Assembly (NCBI GenBank): GCA_903813345.2
Contig: CAIIXF020000006.1
Coordinates: 10,110,348-10,172,347 of the forward strand
Direction of reading: 5' to 3'
DNA from: Owenia fusiformis
Taxonomy: Eukaryota > Annelida > Polychaeta > Sabellida > Oweniidae
Length of the DNA stretch: 62,000 bases
The notes under the pieces were generated by a model. The model made no database searches. It had not been told where the DNA came from and saw only the letters and a program-made list of their open reading frames with translations. Below, piece after piece: positions 11,717 through 26,700 of the stretch; the stretch's first letter is position 1; each line of letters opens with the position of its first letter. The position numbers and the translations under genes were made by a program.

Positions 11717-14700
11717 TCATAGCTTTGCTTTCTGTGTGGCTAACAATACATCATGCATGTCTATTAAACATTGTCGCAAGGTATTTGAGAAAACATTTGT
11801 ATCAGTCTCTGGACTTGTATGGAATGCAGTAATACTGATGTTAATGTGTTCGTCCTTTGGATTGTAGCAAAGTCCATAACCATCAGGTACAGCTGGCCCA
11901 AACAGCATCAATGCATCACATTTAGCTGGCACCTGAAACACAAATTGTTGTATATATTGTTTGGATCATATAGATGAATATGGGAGGGGGCAGGCAACTG
12001 CATTCATTATATCCATTTTGGGCCTATATGGGCCTTGGGTCTCATTTTTAAGATAATTTGTTTTTTTTTGATAAACTGGCCTCAATTTTTGTAGAAATGG
12101 AATCAAAAATCCAAATGTTGGAAAAAATGTCATAAAATTATTTTTGGGCCTTCCCTTGTCAATTGTCAGATCTTGAGAATTCAAAAAACAGATTTAATGT
12201 AGTTGCTTGCAATACTTTTCAAAAAATGTTATGTACCTGGCTTGTTGAAATCCTGAAGTAAAAGTGGTGGCTGTATGAAGGGTCCATGAATATGTCTGGT
12301 ACATTCATCCCTGCTTCTATGGCCTGTAGCTTCAGTCCTAGTAGATGTCGATCAATACCCTGTCCATTGATAGCCTAAGAGTAAAGGAACTTTAACATTT
12401 TGAAATACATATACACGTATGTCAAAATAAAAAATTCTCCTTGGATATAATAAGGGTTAAAACTAGATGAAGCAAGCTGACTGGATGAAACTCTTAAAAA
12501 CTGCTTGTATTTAGAATTTATATTTTCAACTTGACTGCTTTAAAATATCAAATGTGCAATTGAGAAAATTGAATAAAGGTGCACCTACCCAAGCTGTGAA
12601 TTTCCTATGTGTAGCAATAGCTTTTCTCAGTGCCTCTGCTTTTTCATTAGCAGTTGCTTTCTTATTGAGCATTGTGCGTGTAAATGCATAGGAGTCATCT
12701 GTACATGAATGTATCGTATCTGTGCGACCAAGACGAAATTTCCTCGTAGAACCAGTTTCATATGTTGCACTAGTTGTGCCATGTATTCTGTAATATGCAA
12801 AAGTAACTGGTCAATTCAACCCATGTCAACTTATCCCAAAGTCTATAGTCAACCCTGATTCAAAAATGAGCATGATCAACATAAGTTAAAGACAGTGTCA
12901 ACAAAACTTATTGGATTAAACAATGAACAATTGAATTAAATATACCTTAACATTTCAACATGTAATGTAGGTGTAAAGATGTGAAATGTAGCTGAAATGT
13001 ATGTCAACTGAGAAGTAAGAGCAAAGCACAAAATTTTACCTGTAAAATGCCAGTTGGAATCCAAGCTGTATAAATGCATCAGGACTCAGTTTTTGCTGTT
13101 TAATAAAATTTTTGCCAAAGTTATCAAACACCAGAGCCTGTACTTGGAGCTCTTTAATTGCCCTGAAACATGGAATGAAAATTAGGACTTATTTCTACAC
13201 TTAATTAACAAAGTGCCAGTAGGAGTTACTAATTTCACCACCATTTGGGTTGGAAACATGGCAGATAAAGGAAGAAGTTCACTTAAAGTTAAATTTTTAA
13301 TAGATTTAGCGAATCAATTCGCCACAGGCTGGTATCGAAAGATTTGTCCGCTGTGACGGAGCATGCTATTTTTCATGAAAACACTAAGGATGCTTCACGA
13401 TTTATTTTTTAACTCATATGTTTCGTTATATCAAAGATAATTACTTACTCCATGCAATGGATATATCATTTGCGTGTAACCTTCACTTCTGTTTGAAGTC
13501 CAATAACGCTAGGAGTAAAATCTATTGAAAACTGCGCCAGAGTATCAAACTCTAAAATGTACCATTTCTTTTTTAACTTTTTAATGGCATGATATAGTGA
13601 CACGATAATATTAACATATGTTTTAAGCATAACTCTGAATGTATTAATGAGATATTAATGCATTGGGTCTTTTTAATTTTTTTATAAAAAATGATATTAA
13701 TATTTTTTGTCCGCTGTGACGGAGCATTTTCACAGTTCACATTTGCAACTGCTCCGTCACAGCGGACAAAAAAATTAAACATTATTTTTTATAAAAGAAT
13801 TAAAAAGACCAAATACACCAACATCTCATTTATACCTTCATAGTTATGCTGAAACCATGTGTAAATATTATCGTGTCAATATATCGTGCCATTAGAAAGT
13901 TAAACAAGAAATGGTACATTTTGAAGTATGATACACATGCACCATTTTCAATAGCTTTTCTTCCCAGCGTAATTGGACTTCAAACAGAAGTGAAAGTTAC
14001 CCGCAAATGATATATCCATTGCATGGAGTAAGTAATTTTGTATGGTATAACGAAACATATGAGTTAAAAAATAAATCGTGAAGTATTCTTAGTGTTTTTA
14101 TGAAAAATAGCATGCTCCGTCACAGCGGACAAATATTTCGATACCAGCCTGTGTTCGCATTAATTACTTTTTTGAGTTTGATGTTTGATAATTATACAAC
14201 AGCCCAGCAAGTATATTTTACCATCTCAATATAGAATCTCCTAAAAGAACTGTGAAAAAAACATGACATAACATACTTACGAGTCTACACTGGATGATGC
14301 TGAATTGATGCTATCAACAATCTTTTCATTTAGATTGAAACGAAGTTTGGTTGGCTCTGTCACGCCAGCTGCTGGGAGTCTCGTCTCCTGGTTCCTTGTA
14401 CTAGAAACACATAATTCCTATATTTCGATCAGAATATATTTTTATTTTGTTATTTCAATGAGTGCTTAAATGAAATAAAAAGAGGCAGATATTTCAAACT
14501 GAGGAGGAATAAACATGTTTTTATCAGCTTGTACGTAAACAAATAAGAATCATATTTCTTCATATTTATCAATTTCATGTTTTATGCTTACTGTATCCAA
14601 AGTGTGTCAGTTAAAATCAAAGATGAAGCAAGATGTTGATGCCTTGAATATATTATTGATAACACTAAATATAAAAATGTAGTAGATGTGTCACGGATAC

Positions 14701-17700
14701 CCAATTTTGTCTCAACTTGCAGAATTAGGCTATCGGGACAGAACATAGTACAAAAATTCAACATTTTGGTTCGATTCTGGAAAATCTTACTGTTTCAAAG
14801 CTTTTGGCCCTCAAATCACCACAAAAAAAACATTTTCTTTCAATTTTTGCACTGAATGAAGTTCTAGATTGTTTTTCCAATAAAATAGCCAATATGATTG
14901 TGTTTTAACTGCAACTGCATTTCCTGAAATTGTTCTATTCTGAAGCCAAATATTCTGAACCGAACTGTTACGATATTTTGTTTGTTTCGTGACACCTCTA
15001 ATATGTAGTGCCCAAGTAGGAATAGTTCTTTGCAGGGAACAATAAATTTAAGTTGAGACAACATTGTTTTATATGAGACAAATTATGGAATCGCAAAAAT
15101 CAACGAAAATGGCACTAACAAATTTAATGTAAAGCAAATCATATTGAAACAGTTAAAAATCCTTATAACAGTCAAGGTATTGATCTTAAATATCTCAAAA
15201 GGTCTCTTGAAATGTAAGATTAGAGGCAATATCCAGTATTACTCCATGATCAATACTTTTATTTGGGGAATAAATTTGATACTTGATCCTGTATTCAATC
15301 CAGTATCCAATCCTGTATTAGAATCAGCAAATTTTTCTCTAGTTTAAAAGTCTTAATGAATCCTTGCGACTTAAAACAGAAGAAATTTATCATTTGAGTG
15401 TAGCCCTTAAATTAATGACATGAAGATTCATGGAACAGGTTACTGGTATTTGGGAAGGAATATGGATTTAATCCTCAAGTCAATAGATTGACCACAAAAA
15501 AATATCAATTGACATCAAGGGTAAAGCCCTAGGTCAATATATTTTTGATGGTAAATATCATATTGTCACTTGGGATAAAGTCCATATTCCTTCCCTCTAA
15601 ATAAATAACCTCTGTATACTATTAAATCCATCTCTTTCAACAAACCCTCTTCATGATATTCATGTTAGTAATCAAGCGTAAACATACTGTACCCTTGATG
15701 CATTTGACTGTTTTGTAAACAAAATAAAGTATGTCACTTTTATTTCATATAATAAACAATCCATTTTCAAAAAGTTAATTCACAATAAGTCATACTATAC
15801 TACATAATAAAATACATATAGAGTCTGGTCTCTAATATTAAGGGAATCAAAAGTGAATCATCTTACATGTAATCTACAGTATGGTGTACGAGATGAGCAA
15901 AAGGTTTACAATATGGTCAAAGAGATGAGCCAAGAATTGGCAAATTTACATGTAATCTACAGTATGGTCTAAGAGATGAGCCAATGGTGGGCCAATTTAC
16001 ATATAATCTACAGTATGGTCTAAGAGATGAGCCAAGGGTGGGCCAACTTACATGTAATCTACAGTATGGTCCAGGAGATGAGCCAAGGGTGGGCCCACTT
16101 ACATGTAATCTACAGTATGGTCTAAGAGATGAGCCAAGGGTGGGCCAACTTACATGTAATCTACAGTATAGTCTAGGAGATGAGCCAAAGGTGGGCCAAC
16201 TTACATGTTATCTACAGTATGGTCTAAGAGATGAGCCAAGGGTGGGCCAACTTACATGTAATCTACAGTATGGTCTAAGAGATGAGCCAAGGGTGGGCCA
16301 ACTTACATGTAATCTACAGTATGGTCTAAGAGATGAGCCAAGGGTGGGCCAACTTACATGTAATCTACAGTATGGTCTAAGAGATGAGCAAAGGGTGGGC
16401 CAACTTACATGTAATCTACAGTATGGTCTAAGAGATGAGCCAAGGGTGGGGCAACTTACATGTAATCTACAGTATGGTCTAAGAGATGAGCCAAGGGTGG
16501 GCCAACTTACATGTAATCTACAGTATGGTCTAAGAGATGTGCCAAGGATGGGCCAACTTACATGTAATCTACAGTATGGTCTAAGAGATGAGCCAAGGGT
16601 GGGCCAACTTGTAATCTACAATATGGTCTAAGAGATGTGCCAAGGGTGGGCCAACTTACATGTAATCTACAGTATGGTCTAAGAGATGAGCCAAGGGTGG
16701 GCCAACTTACATGTAATCTACAGTTTTGTCTAAGAGATGAGCCAAGGGTGGGCCAACTTGTTATCTACAGTATGGTCTAAGAGATGAGCCAAGGGTGGGC
16801 CAACTTACATGTAATCTACAGTATGGTCTAAGAGATGAGCCAAGGGTGGGCCAACTTACATGTAATCTACAGTATGGTCTAAGAGATGAGCCAAGGGTGG
16901 GCCAACTTACATGTAATCTACAGTATGGTCTAAGAGATGAGCCAAGGGTGGGCCAACTTACATGTAATCTACAGTATGGTCTAAGAGATGAGCCAAGGGT
17001 GGGCCAACTTACATGTAATCTACAGTATGGTCAAGAGATAAGCCAAGGGTGGGCCAACTTACATGTAATCTACAGTATGGTCTAAGAGATGAGCCAAGGG
17101 TGGGCCAACTTCTTGTAATTTACAGTATGGTCTTAGAGATGTGCCAAGGGTGGGCCAACTTACATGTAATCTACAGTATGGTCTAAGAGATGAGCCAAGG
17201 GTGGGCCAACTTACATGTAATCTACAGTATGGTCTAAGAGATGAGCCAAGGGTGGGCCAACTTACATGTAATCTACAGTATGGTCTAAGAGATGAGCCAA
17301 GGGTGGGCCAACTTACATGTAATCTACAGTATGGTCCAGGAGATGAGCCAAGGGTGGGCCACCTCACATGTAATCTACAGTATGGTCTAAGAGATGAGCC
17401 AAGGGTGGGCTAACTTACATGTAATCTACAGTATGGTCCAGGAGATGAGCCAAGGGTGGGCCTTCAGCTGGGGAATGCTCATATGTTAGTCCAACTCCAC
17501 CATCTGCTCCAACAACAAACTATAAAAAATAACAATTATTGATTTATTTATGTACCTTTGTTTTCATCATACAATGATCTTCACTATGTTGACTGACAAT
17601 AAGGAAACAAATAAGATGTTCCCTATGTTGTAGTTAACTACATTTAGTATTGCAAAATAGCACATACATGAAACACGTGTACATGTCCAGTAAAAACATG

Positions 17701-20700
17701 TCTTACCTGTACTCAATGTACAATTAAGACTATAAAAAAATACCATAGCATACCTGAATGGTTTTATCAAACCACCGATTGCCACTATTCTGTTTGCTTC
17801 CACGCCCATGTATCATCTGTTCAGCTACAACACTAAATCTGTTGTCTACATTGTGTCCTGTGGGAGAGTCAAGACTCAACAAAAAGATACTACGCTGTAT
17901 CTCTTCCAATGACTTCTTGTTTTCCTTATCTGCAACATGAACATTTCAATGTGTTATAAATTGATAATGAAAACAAAAATCTAACAAGGCATTAACATGA
18001 CCAAAAGACCTTTCACAATCTGGTTATTTACTTCAAAATTTACTACAAAAGTATCAATTGGTTCCAGAAACTAAATACTGACCAAAGACTCTTGTCACCA
18101 AAAATGTCATTACCTCATGGTTGTGACATCTAATGTGTCTTACATTGGGGCTTGGCAATTGTTAGAAATGTTTTAAGTTCACATTTTTATACAAAAATTA
18201 CATTGTTATAGAAAAATTTCTTGTTTCTTATAGTCAGGTTTGAATAGGAGATAAGTTCACAGAATATTTCAAAATTATATAGAAGCAATCTCTAGGTGGA
18301 TTTCAAAACTTCATACCATCCTATTGAGAACCTGAAGTGGCACCAAGCAATCCATTGACTGTTTCACCAAAAATCCAAGATGGCCGCCACAATGTATCGA
18401 CAAATCACTAAAATTGACTAATATCATCATTTAATTTGTCAAAATAGTTAAATACTGATCAAACATGACTAATAATAGTACCTATTAGATAGTCATATGC
18501 ATTTAAAGTCACTAGATTATTTTTGTGTGAAAACTGGAGTCCCACAAGGCTCAACTATATGTCCCCTACTTTTTTAGTTCAATGACTTTCATTGACCATG
18601 GCATTTGTACATTGCAATGTATAGAAATCCATTTTTGTAACATGTGCACCTAGGACCACATTTCACCTTGCACCCACACTTGACCAATGCTTGGCATGCC
18701 TTAGCTGCTTGAAGAAGGGCTGTACATAGTGGCATCAGGAGGGACATGTCATACTGCCAGCCACATGTTGTGAACTCGATAACCATTTTGGTTATGGCAC
18801 CAAACTATACCGCCTTGGTTAGCAAGTTAAGATTTTCTGTGCAAGGGCTCCTTTGTTGGTGGTATTTTGTCAATGACTGTATGACTGTTACAGAACATTG
18901 CTGCATTGATATCTATCTGGTTCCTGGTTCGATCATATAATAAAACAGTAAAATGTTCTAAGGACTGAATGGCTTGAACTGACAAAGGCAGGTTTGTTGT
19001 AACCATTTGTGCCACTTGTAGAAAAGCTGGAGTAACTTCCTTGAACACATTCCATAGATTGAAGGGCAGATTCTTTGCTATGGCCAAAGAATGGTGCAGT
19101 TATATAATATAATTTAATACCTGTAATTTTTGAGAGGTCCGAAGGCAATCCAGATTGACACCTATTGCACCCTAATGCTGCAGCCATGGTAAGAAAAAGG
19201 ACATCAGTATCTCCACTTCTGGTTATGAAGTATTTTTTACCCTCTGAGGTCATCTGTTTTATATGAACAAAGAGCCTAGTGTCAGCTTTTTCATGAGTAC
19301 AAGGTTCAATCATTGCTGTATCTGGCAATTGAGGAAAGCACTGAAGAGATTCCCAAATAGTAGTTATCATTTGCTCTTCATTAACATCAACCTCAGACAT
19401 AAAGTTGGCCAGGAATGCAAACAGCCTAGTCTGGTTCCATTGATTGTTAGAAAGGCTGGCCAATTCTTTGGCATTCGTGCATCTCTGCATAAATCATCCT
19501 TCTAGCACCAGTGCCACAATAAATCCTTGTTAGGGACTTCTCACTGTTTTGTAGGTAAACATTCCAGACAACATCTAATCTTGGAACACCTTCCATAAGG
19601 TGCCTTAATCTGGCTTGGTTTCTAGGCATTTAAGTAGGTCATTTAGTTGTAGGTCTCATGGCTCCATGCTTAGCTAGGGATGGCGGAAACTCATGGTTTT
19701 CATGTTTAAAAAACTAAGACATGTTATGTCTTGATTGTCAAAGGCAAGCAATATAGAGCATAGCTAAAAAGGTAATTTTCTTCTCTCAGTTCCTTGACCT
19801 CGGGAATCATTGCAGATGATTCTTTGTCTCCCTAGACCACACCAACTATGCATGCAAGTGAATCCTGAAGTCAAGGAACTGAGAAATTATTATGACCTTT
19901 TTGCTATTACTCTACATTGCATGCCAATCAAGACACAATGACATGTCTTGAGTTTTTCAAATATGAAAACCATGAGTTCCCGCCATCCCTATATAACCAC
20001 GGAGCCATGAGACCTACAACAAAAGCAGACTTACTTAAATGTCAAGAAGCTAAGCCAGATGGATCTAAAGTATTGGAAAAGCCACCTGCAGATGCAATTT
20101 TAATATGGCATCCTTCTGGCCCATGTGATGCATCCTGGTGTGGCTACCAACTTCCAAGAATATGGTACCAATGTCTCATTCTTAGTCAAGGCGGCCTATG
20201 GAAGGCTTTTCAAGATAAGATGTTATCTGGGATGTCTACCTATAAAACAGTAGGAAGTCCCTGACAAGGGTTCATTGTGGCAATGGATGGTTTATGCAGA
20301 AAATGTGATGCCCCAGAATTGGTTAGGCTTTCTAAGAAACAACCAGAACAAGACTGAGCTGTTAGCATTCCTGGCCAACTCTATTTTTGAGGTTGATGTT
20401 TATGACTATTGTGGAATCTGTTGAAGTGCTTTCCTCAGTTCCTTGTACTCATGAAGAAGCTGATACTACACTAGACTCTTTGTTCAGGTAAAATAGATGA
20501 GCTCAGAGGGTAAAAAAGACTTCATAATCAGAATCATTGGAGATACTGGTGAAGTTCTTGCCATGGCTGCATCATTAGGGTGCAATAAGTGTCAATCTGG
20601 ATTGCCTTCTGACCTCTCAAAAATTACATGTATTAAATTATATTATATAACTGCACCATTCTTTGGCCATAGCAAAGAATCTGCCCTTCAAGCTATGGAA

Positions 20701-23700
20701 TGTGTTCAAGGAAGTTACTCCAGCTTTTCTACAAGTAGCACAAATGGTTACAACAAACCTGACTTAGTCAGTTCATGCCATTCAGTCCCTTAAACGTTTT
20801 ACTGTTCTAGTATATGATCAAACCAGCAACAGGATAGATATTGATGCAGCACGAAGGCAAATGTTCTGTGATGGCCATACAGTCATTGATAGAATGCCAC
20901 CAACAAAAGGAGCGCTTGCACAGAAAATTTTAAGAACTTGCTAACCAATGTGGTATTGTTTGGGGCCAACTGTACAATCTCAATCCAACATGGGTATCGG
21001 AGTTCACAACATGGCGCTGGCAGTATGACATGTTCCTCCTGGTGCCACTATATACAGCCCTTCCTCAAGCAGCATGCGAAGCATTGGTCAAGTGTGGGTG
21101 CAAGGTGAAATGTGGTCCTAGGTGCACATGTGACAGAATGGATTTCTATGCATTGTTATGTGCGAATGCCATGGTCAATGCAAAAAATGCAAAAAAAGTA
21201 GCGGACATAAAGTTGAGCCTTGTGGGACTCCAGTTTTCACACAAAAATTGATCCAATGACTTTAAATGGATATTAACTTCTGATAGGTACTATTATTAGC
21301 CATGTTTGATCAGTATACAACTATTATTACTTATTAAATCATAACTTTAGTCATTTTTTATGGTTTTTTGACACATCGCGGCGGCCATCTTGGATTTTCG
21401 GTGAAAAAGTCAATGGATTGCTTGGTGCCACTTCAGGTTTTCAAAAGGATGGTATGAAGTTTTGAAATCCACCTTAAAATTGCTTCTATATATTTTTGAA
21501 ATATTTTCACCTAAATATTCCTGACTATTACAAGTAAACATAATGTCAAGGGATTGTGACTCATAAATGCATTAGTGAAAGAGAGGCGGGGGGGGGGGGG
21601 GTAAACCATAACGAAATCTACTTTGCTTTTCCATAGACAACTGTCATCATTTAGACACAATCCACAAAATATGGTAAGTTGCAAAAAATATTTACATTCT
21701 GGTATATTTCATTTTGGAATCGGGGGACAAGGGAGTGAAGGACCCGTGAGATTCTTTGCAATGAGTACTTACCTCTCATAAGTCTATTATAAGCCTTGGC
21801 CCAAGTGTTCCTGTTCTCAGCTGTGAGGATTCCTAATGGCAAGCAACGTTTTTGGGATCTCTCCACTATCAGCTGTAGTTGTTTGAAAAGTTGTTCCATG
21901 TTCAGCGGCTTCCAGTCATGTCCATAGAGATCCATCTTGAAGAACTGAAATGGGAGGCTAATATTTATAATATGTATATTTTGAGAGAATTGCATGTTTG
22001 AACTTAATCCCTAATAGAGAAAATCCCCAACAATGGACAAGAAGATTTTGTAAAAATAACATGAATGGACCCCGTAACTTTAGGTTTCACTCATACTCCG
22101 ATAGTTAACGATAAAAATTATCAAGCCACCATATCTGTGAAATTAAAAAGGAATATTATCAAGTATAGTATATAAAGGCTATTTTCAAAAGCTTGGACAA
22201 AAAAGCTTAGTATGCTTGGACCTCAAACAGAAGTGAATGTTACTCAATACTCTCAATTGATATACTTACATGTTTTGTATGGAGTAGGTCATTTCCATTG
22301 ATAACAAAACATCCAAGTTAAAAAATATATTGAGATTTTCTTAGCACTATTTTGGAAAATAGCAAGGTCCCATTGTTGTCAAATCGGCCAATCCCGCTCA
22401 TGATTAATACTGAACCATACACATAAGATAATGTAAGGTTGGCCCAAATTCCATGATCAATATCAACATGTTTATCAGGACCAATAAAAGTAATAAATGA
22501 AATATAATACTTCAGAATGTGAAAATGTGCATTAAATAGTTTCTTAGAAAGCACAGCAGTACCCCATTGCATTGAAAGACAAGTGCACTATCACTTTATC
22601 ATGTTTGTACATCTACCAGGAACAAATTACAAATTATGTACATGTATATTGATTCAAAACCATTAAGTAACCAAGCTGTAACAGGGATGGTGATGGAAAA
22701 ATTACTCAAAACCCTGCCACCCTTATAAGTATTAAAATTTTTCATTCATTGACTTTCCCCCACTTATAAATTAACTACTGACATTTGGAAACCACCCCTT
22801 AACAATTCTACACACACAAGATACTTGAAAACAACTCATGTTAATCCTAATGTCTGTCTGTCTAATGTCTGTTTTCTTATTGGTACTTTTTGCAGGTGTT
22901 GCATCCATTGTTTTTCTAGCTTGAGTCACAGATAAATCACAGATAAATGACACTGTCAACAAAAAAAGTTAGAGACATAGAAATCCATAAATTATCGATA
23001 GTTACCTTGTTTCTAAGATACTGTAGAAAATGCAAAGTGCTTAATAACTGCTCTGTTTGATAAATAGTAATTCAGCATATTGAATTCCCTTTCCAACATG
23101 CTTCATTTCATGAAAATCTAGCCACTAATGACTATTTTATGTATTTTTAATGGTAAAATACAGTTAGTTGGTAAGAATTCACAAATTGCACCCTAATTTA
23201 CACCCTTAAATCATGTTCACCTCGATTTGATCTTTGATGACCTTCTTTTTTGAAAAACCAATACCTTTTGGAGAGGTAATTCAATAAGGTTTACAACAAT
23301 ACCAACATTATTAGAATCAGACAAATGTCCAAACGACCCCCCCCCCCCCATTGCGACTTCATGGACCAAAAAAAGGTTGCAGACATTAGGGTTAGATATC
23401 AACATTTCCACGGGGGATAAGCAAAACGAGGGCGAAGCCACGGACTGCGACTCGCGTAATTCAAAACGAGGTTACAACGCATTATAGCTGAACAATGGCG
23501 GTAAATCCAAACTTAATTTGGAAGGCATGTTAGGATTTGGGGTAGATTATTGGTTTGGATATTCTACAGAATAGCTAGTATGTTCCAGTCGGTGATCAAC
23601 ATATTCATACTCCACCTGCAATGGCATTCTTGGTGCTCGGCTGTCCAATAGTTTAGCATGAACACAAATGAATTCGAAATCTGCCACAAAAAATGTAATT

Positions 23701-26700
23701 TTGTCAATATTTGTCCCTAATATACCGATTTAAACAAAGGAATCAGAAATGACATCGAATTAATATAATTATTCATGTTCTGTTGTTACAATTACATCTT
23801 CGTGTGATATTTGGTAAGCGGAAAACGTACAATTACATAGAAAATTGGAATTTATAATAGTCGCAGTCCATCCATCTGCCCAACGCAGTCCGCGACTCAG
23901 TGTTGCTTTATATCTGAAGCTGAACGCAATCACAGCCAAAGGTAGATAGCACAATGTGTGTACAGGTGTGGCCGAAATGGAGCAACTTTGGACAAAATTG
24001 AATATAAAGGGCTATTTTAATAGACCTACATCGTGTCTCAATCCATTCTGCAAATATATACAAGCTGTCAAATGCAGCTGAAATCATGAATTTATGGTAG
24101 CTAGCAATATTGATGGACTGTTGGAAAGATCATCCCAAATTACATTAACTCACCAACTCTCCAATTATTTGATATTTTCCTGATATCTTAAATACTAGTT
24201 AATGTACCCTTCCCCAACAGCTTTTATTGCATCATCAAAAAGTTTATTGTTTCGCATTTCTACTTCTTATAAAAAGTCTCACCACTATCCAATTATCTAT
24301 ATATTTAACCCTATCCACAAATTGGTTTGTAATAAACATATTACGTTGTCATCTTGCGCTCGACTGTACTGCCAAATACGCTATTGAATTGCCATATTTC
24401 TAGATCTTAAACGATACAATATAGCAATTTGGGACATTGATTCAGGTAATAGATATATGTTAATCAACGTAACTTTGAATGATCTTTCCAATGATATGTC
24501 ACACTTGGTGATTTTTGGTGTGGGGGGGGGTGCGGGACTTATTTGGCACCCTTCTATGGAATGAATTATGATACATGCACGAGCGAACGTACAATACCAC
24601 GAGTGAATATGAGGATATGTCAATCATTTTTTGATTATTAATAATCGAAGTTTCGTCTTGAGTCAATAAGAACAAAGCTCCATAACAGACGCTTTTGATT
24701 ACTAAAAGGCATAAACTACGTTTTGTGAGAAATTGGAAAAACATGATCTTTTTTTGATTGGTTACAACATACTGTATTTATTTTGACATAACATGTGCAT
24801 TCTATGAGTATAGAATAAAAAGATATACCACTAAGTATCACTTTTTGAAGCGTATTCATCTCAATATAATGATTCTATGGACTGCGTTGCTTAGAATATC
24901 AATGGGGGCTGTGTTGCGTTGTTGAAATAGCTTTGTTTACTGGACTGCGTCCACTATGAATGCGCAGTTTGAATCTAATTTTCTCCTCATGAACACATTC
25001 TATTATCAAATCATTTTCACGAATTATACTCGGAGCCTCAACTAACCTTTAGATATCAGAAACGTGTTAAAACTCCTTTCAAATGTATAGTAAATTAAAT
25101 AATATGCACATATTTTACAGGTAAAATCAGAACTTTGCTACTGTTTTAGCTTGATCTGGACAACTGCTTATTTTCTTATCTACAGACCAACAGTAGATAC
25201 AGAGAAATATTTTGGTCACCGATTAGACACTACGATAGCATTTAAAATACCTGGATTTCTTTATTTTGTCGGAAGAAGCAGAAGGCACTGCCGGATGTCC
25301 CTCCATTTTGGCGCTGGGCTGCGGTGTAAAGTTACGCGAGTCGCAGTCCGTGGCTTCGCCCTCGTTTTGCTTATCCCCCGTGATTTCTAACTCGTGACAT
25401 TTTCATTTATCCCCAACCTATTAAAGAATGCTACACCATTCTGATACTTATCAAATCTTTCTGTTTTACTGGACACATTGCTGAAGTCATAGTTTATCAT
25501 GATGATGCACACACACTTAGATATTTGTACCTGATAACATATGTGGTTCAAAAGAAATCATTCAAAATCACAGGACATCATTTGAATATATTATAGTAAG
25601 TAAAACACATGCATCTATCAGAGATATAACATTAGAGCATGTCCTTCTAAAATCATAAGTGTTTATCCAATGTTTATTCTCTCCATAAATCGCGGCCCTT
25701 TTCATGTCAATATATTCCACGATTATATCTTATCTAATTCTGGTAAATGGGTGGACACTAATATAAACCTAATTCTGATGAAGAAGTCTAATCTTTAATC
25801 ATCAATTGTGCAGATAAGTGGATTAGTCACTTTGCAATAAGTTACACCTTTACTTATATTAATGGAATATGTACAATATACTTGTCATGCCAGGTATATC
25901 CATTGATAAATGAAAAGAATCCTTGGAAGTCAAATTCTGTGTTATGCTTGCTAAGACTTTTTAATCTTTATTTAAAGACGTTGACATAACAACAGTTAAA
26001 TACAATCAGGAATTAAAAGAAAAATCAAAATAAGGAGCCAATCTAGAAAAAGTGTCAACATTGATTTTTGTTAAATTTCTAAGCCGAGTCTGAAATGACT
26101 CATACAGTCAAATGAACAAAACAAAATAATACTATGAGAAGTATTTGTTCAACAAATGTATTTGGTTAATTATTATCTCCTTTGTCGTGACAAGCACAGG
26201 ACACAATTTTGTAAAGCATGTTCTTTTACAATAAATGCAGTTGAATCATTATAATTTAAATGCTTTAAATAAGGCTACAAGGAATTAATTATATGGTTCT
26301 TCTCGTTTTGAGCTCATGATAGCTTTTTAATAAGTTTTTATTTCAGATTAACAGCATGATAATTAGAATAGATAGAAAGTGCAATTTAACAAGGTTGTAC
26401 ATAATATGATATGATAAGTTGCAGATTATTTCTTCCAATTGCACCATCCGAAATACATATAATATTGACTTGATAATTTCTGCATTTAATATAGATTCTT
26501 TGGAGTGTTATACAATTAACCAGGAACCTCCTAGAAAATTCACAGCATGTTCATAAGAGATGTTATTAAAGCTAAAGGTGTTTTATCTCGTCCCACTTTT
26601 CCCCTTTCTTTAAAGTCCCCGTCTAAAGTTTGAAAATATTTTTTTATCATTCATTTACTATTTGTCAGGACTTAAAGTGATTTAAGAGATTTTTGAAAAA

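Larger units (their letters stand above)
18220..21540. repeat. 3.3-kb inverted duplication filling CRAT intron 7
   Basis: Arms of about 1.6 kb meet near 19837, where CTCAGTTCCTTGAC and GTCAAGGAACTGAG face each other. The outer ends match around GGTGCCACTTCAGG and its complement, near 18340 and 21430. Each arm carries a decayed copy of the same gene. The arms differ by many substitutions and small indels, so the duplication is not recent, or the copies inserted separately. Transcribed as CRAT intron, it could fold into a long imperfect hairpin. Confidence 0.85.

Noticed and set aside
15984-17413. Plus-strand open frames with 17-residue repeats
   Set aside because: They come from the 51-bp minisatellite, a multiple of three. 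No start context, signal or flanking exons; the array derives from the CRAT minus strand.
22861-23441. C-run and short frames in CRAT intron 6
   Set aside because: A homopolymer tract and chance frames only.
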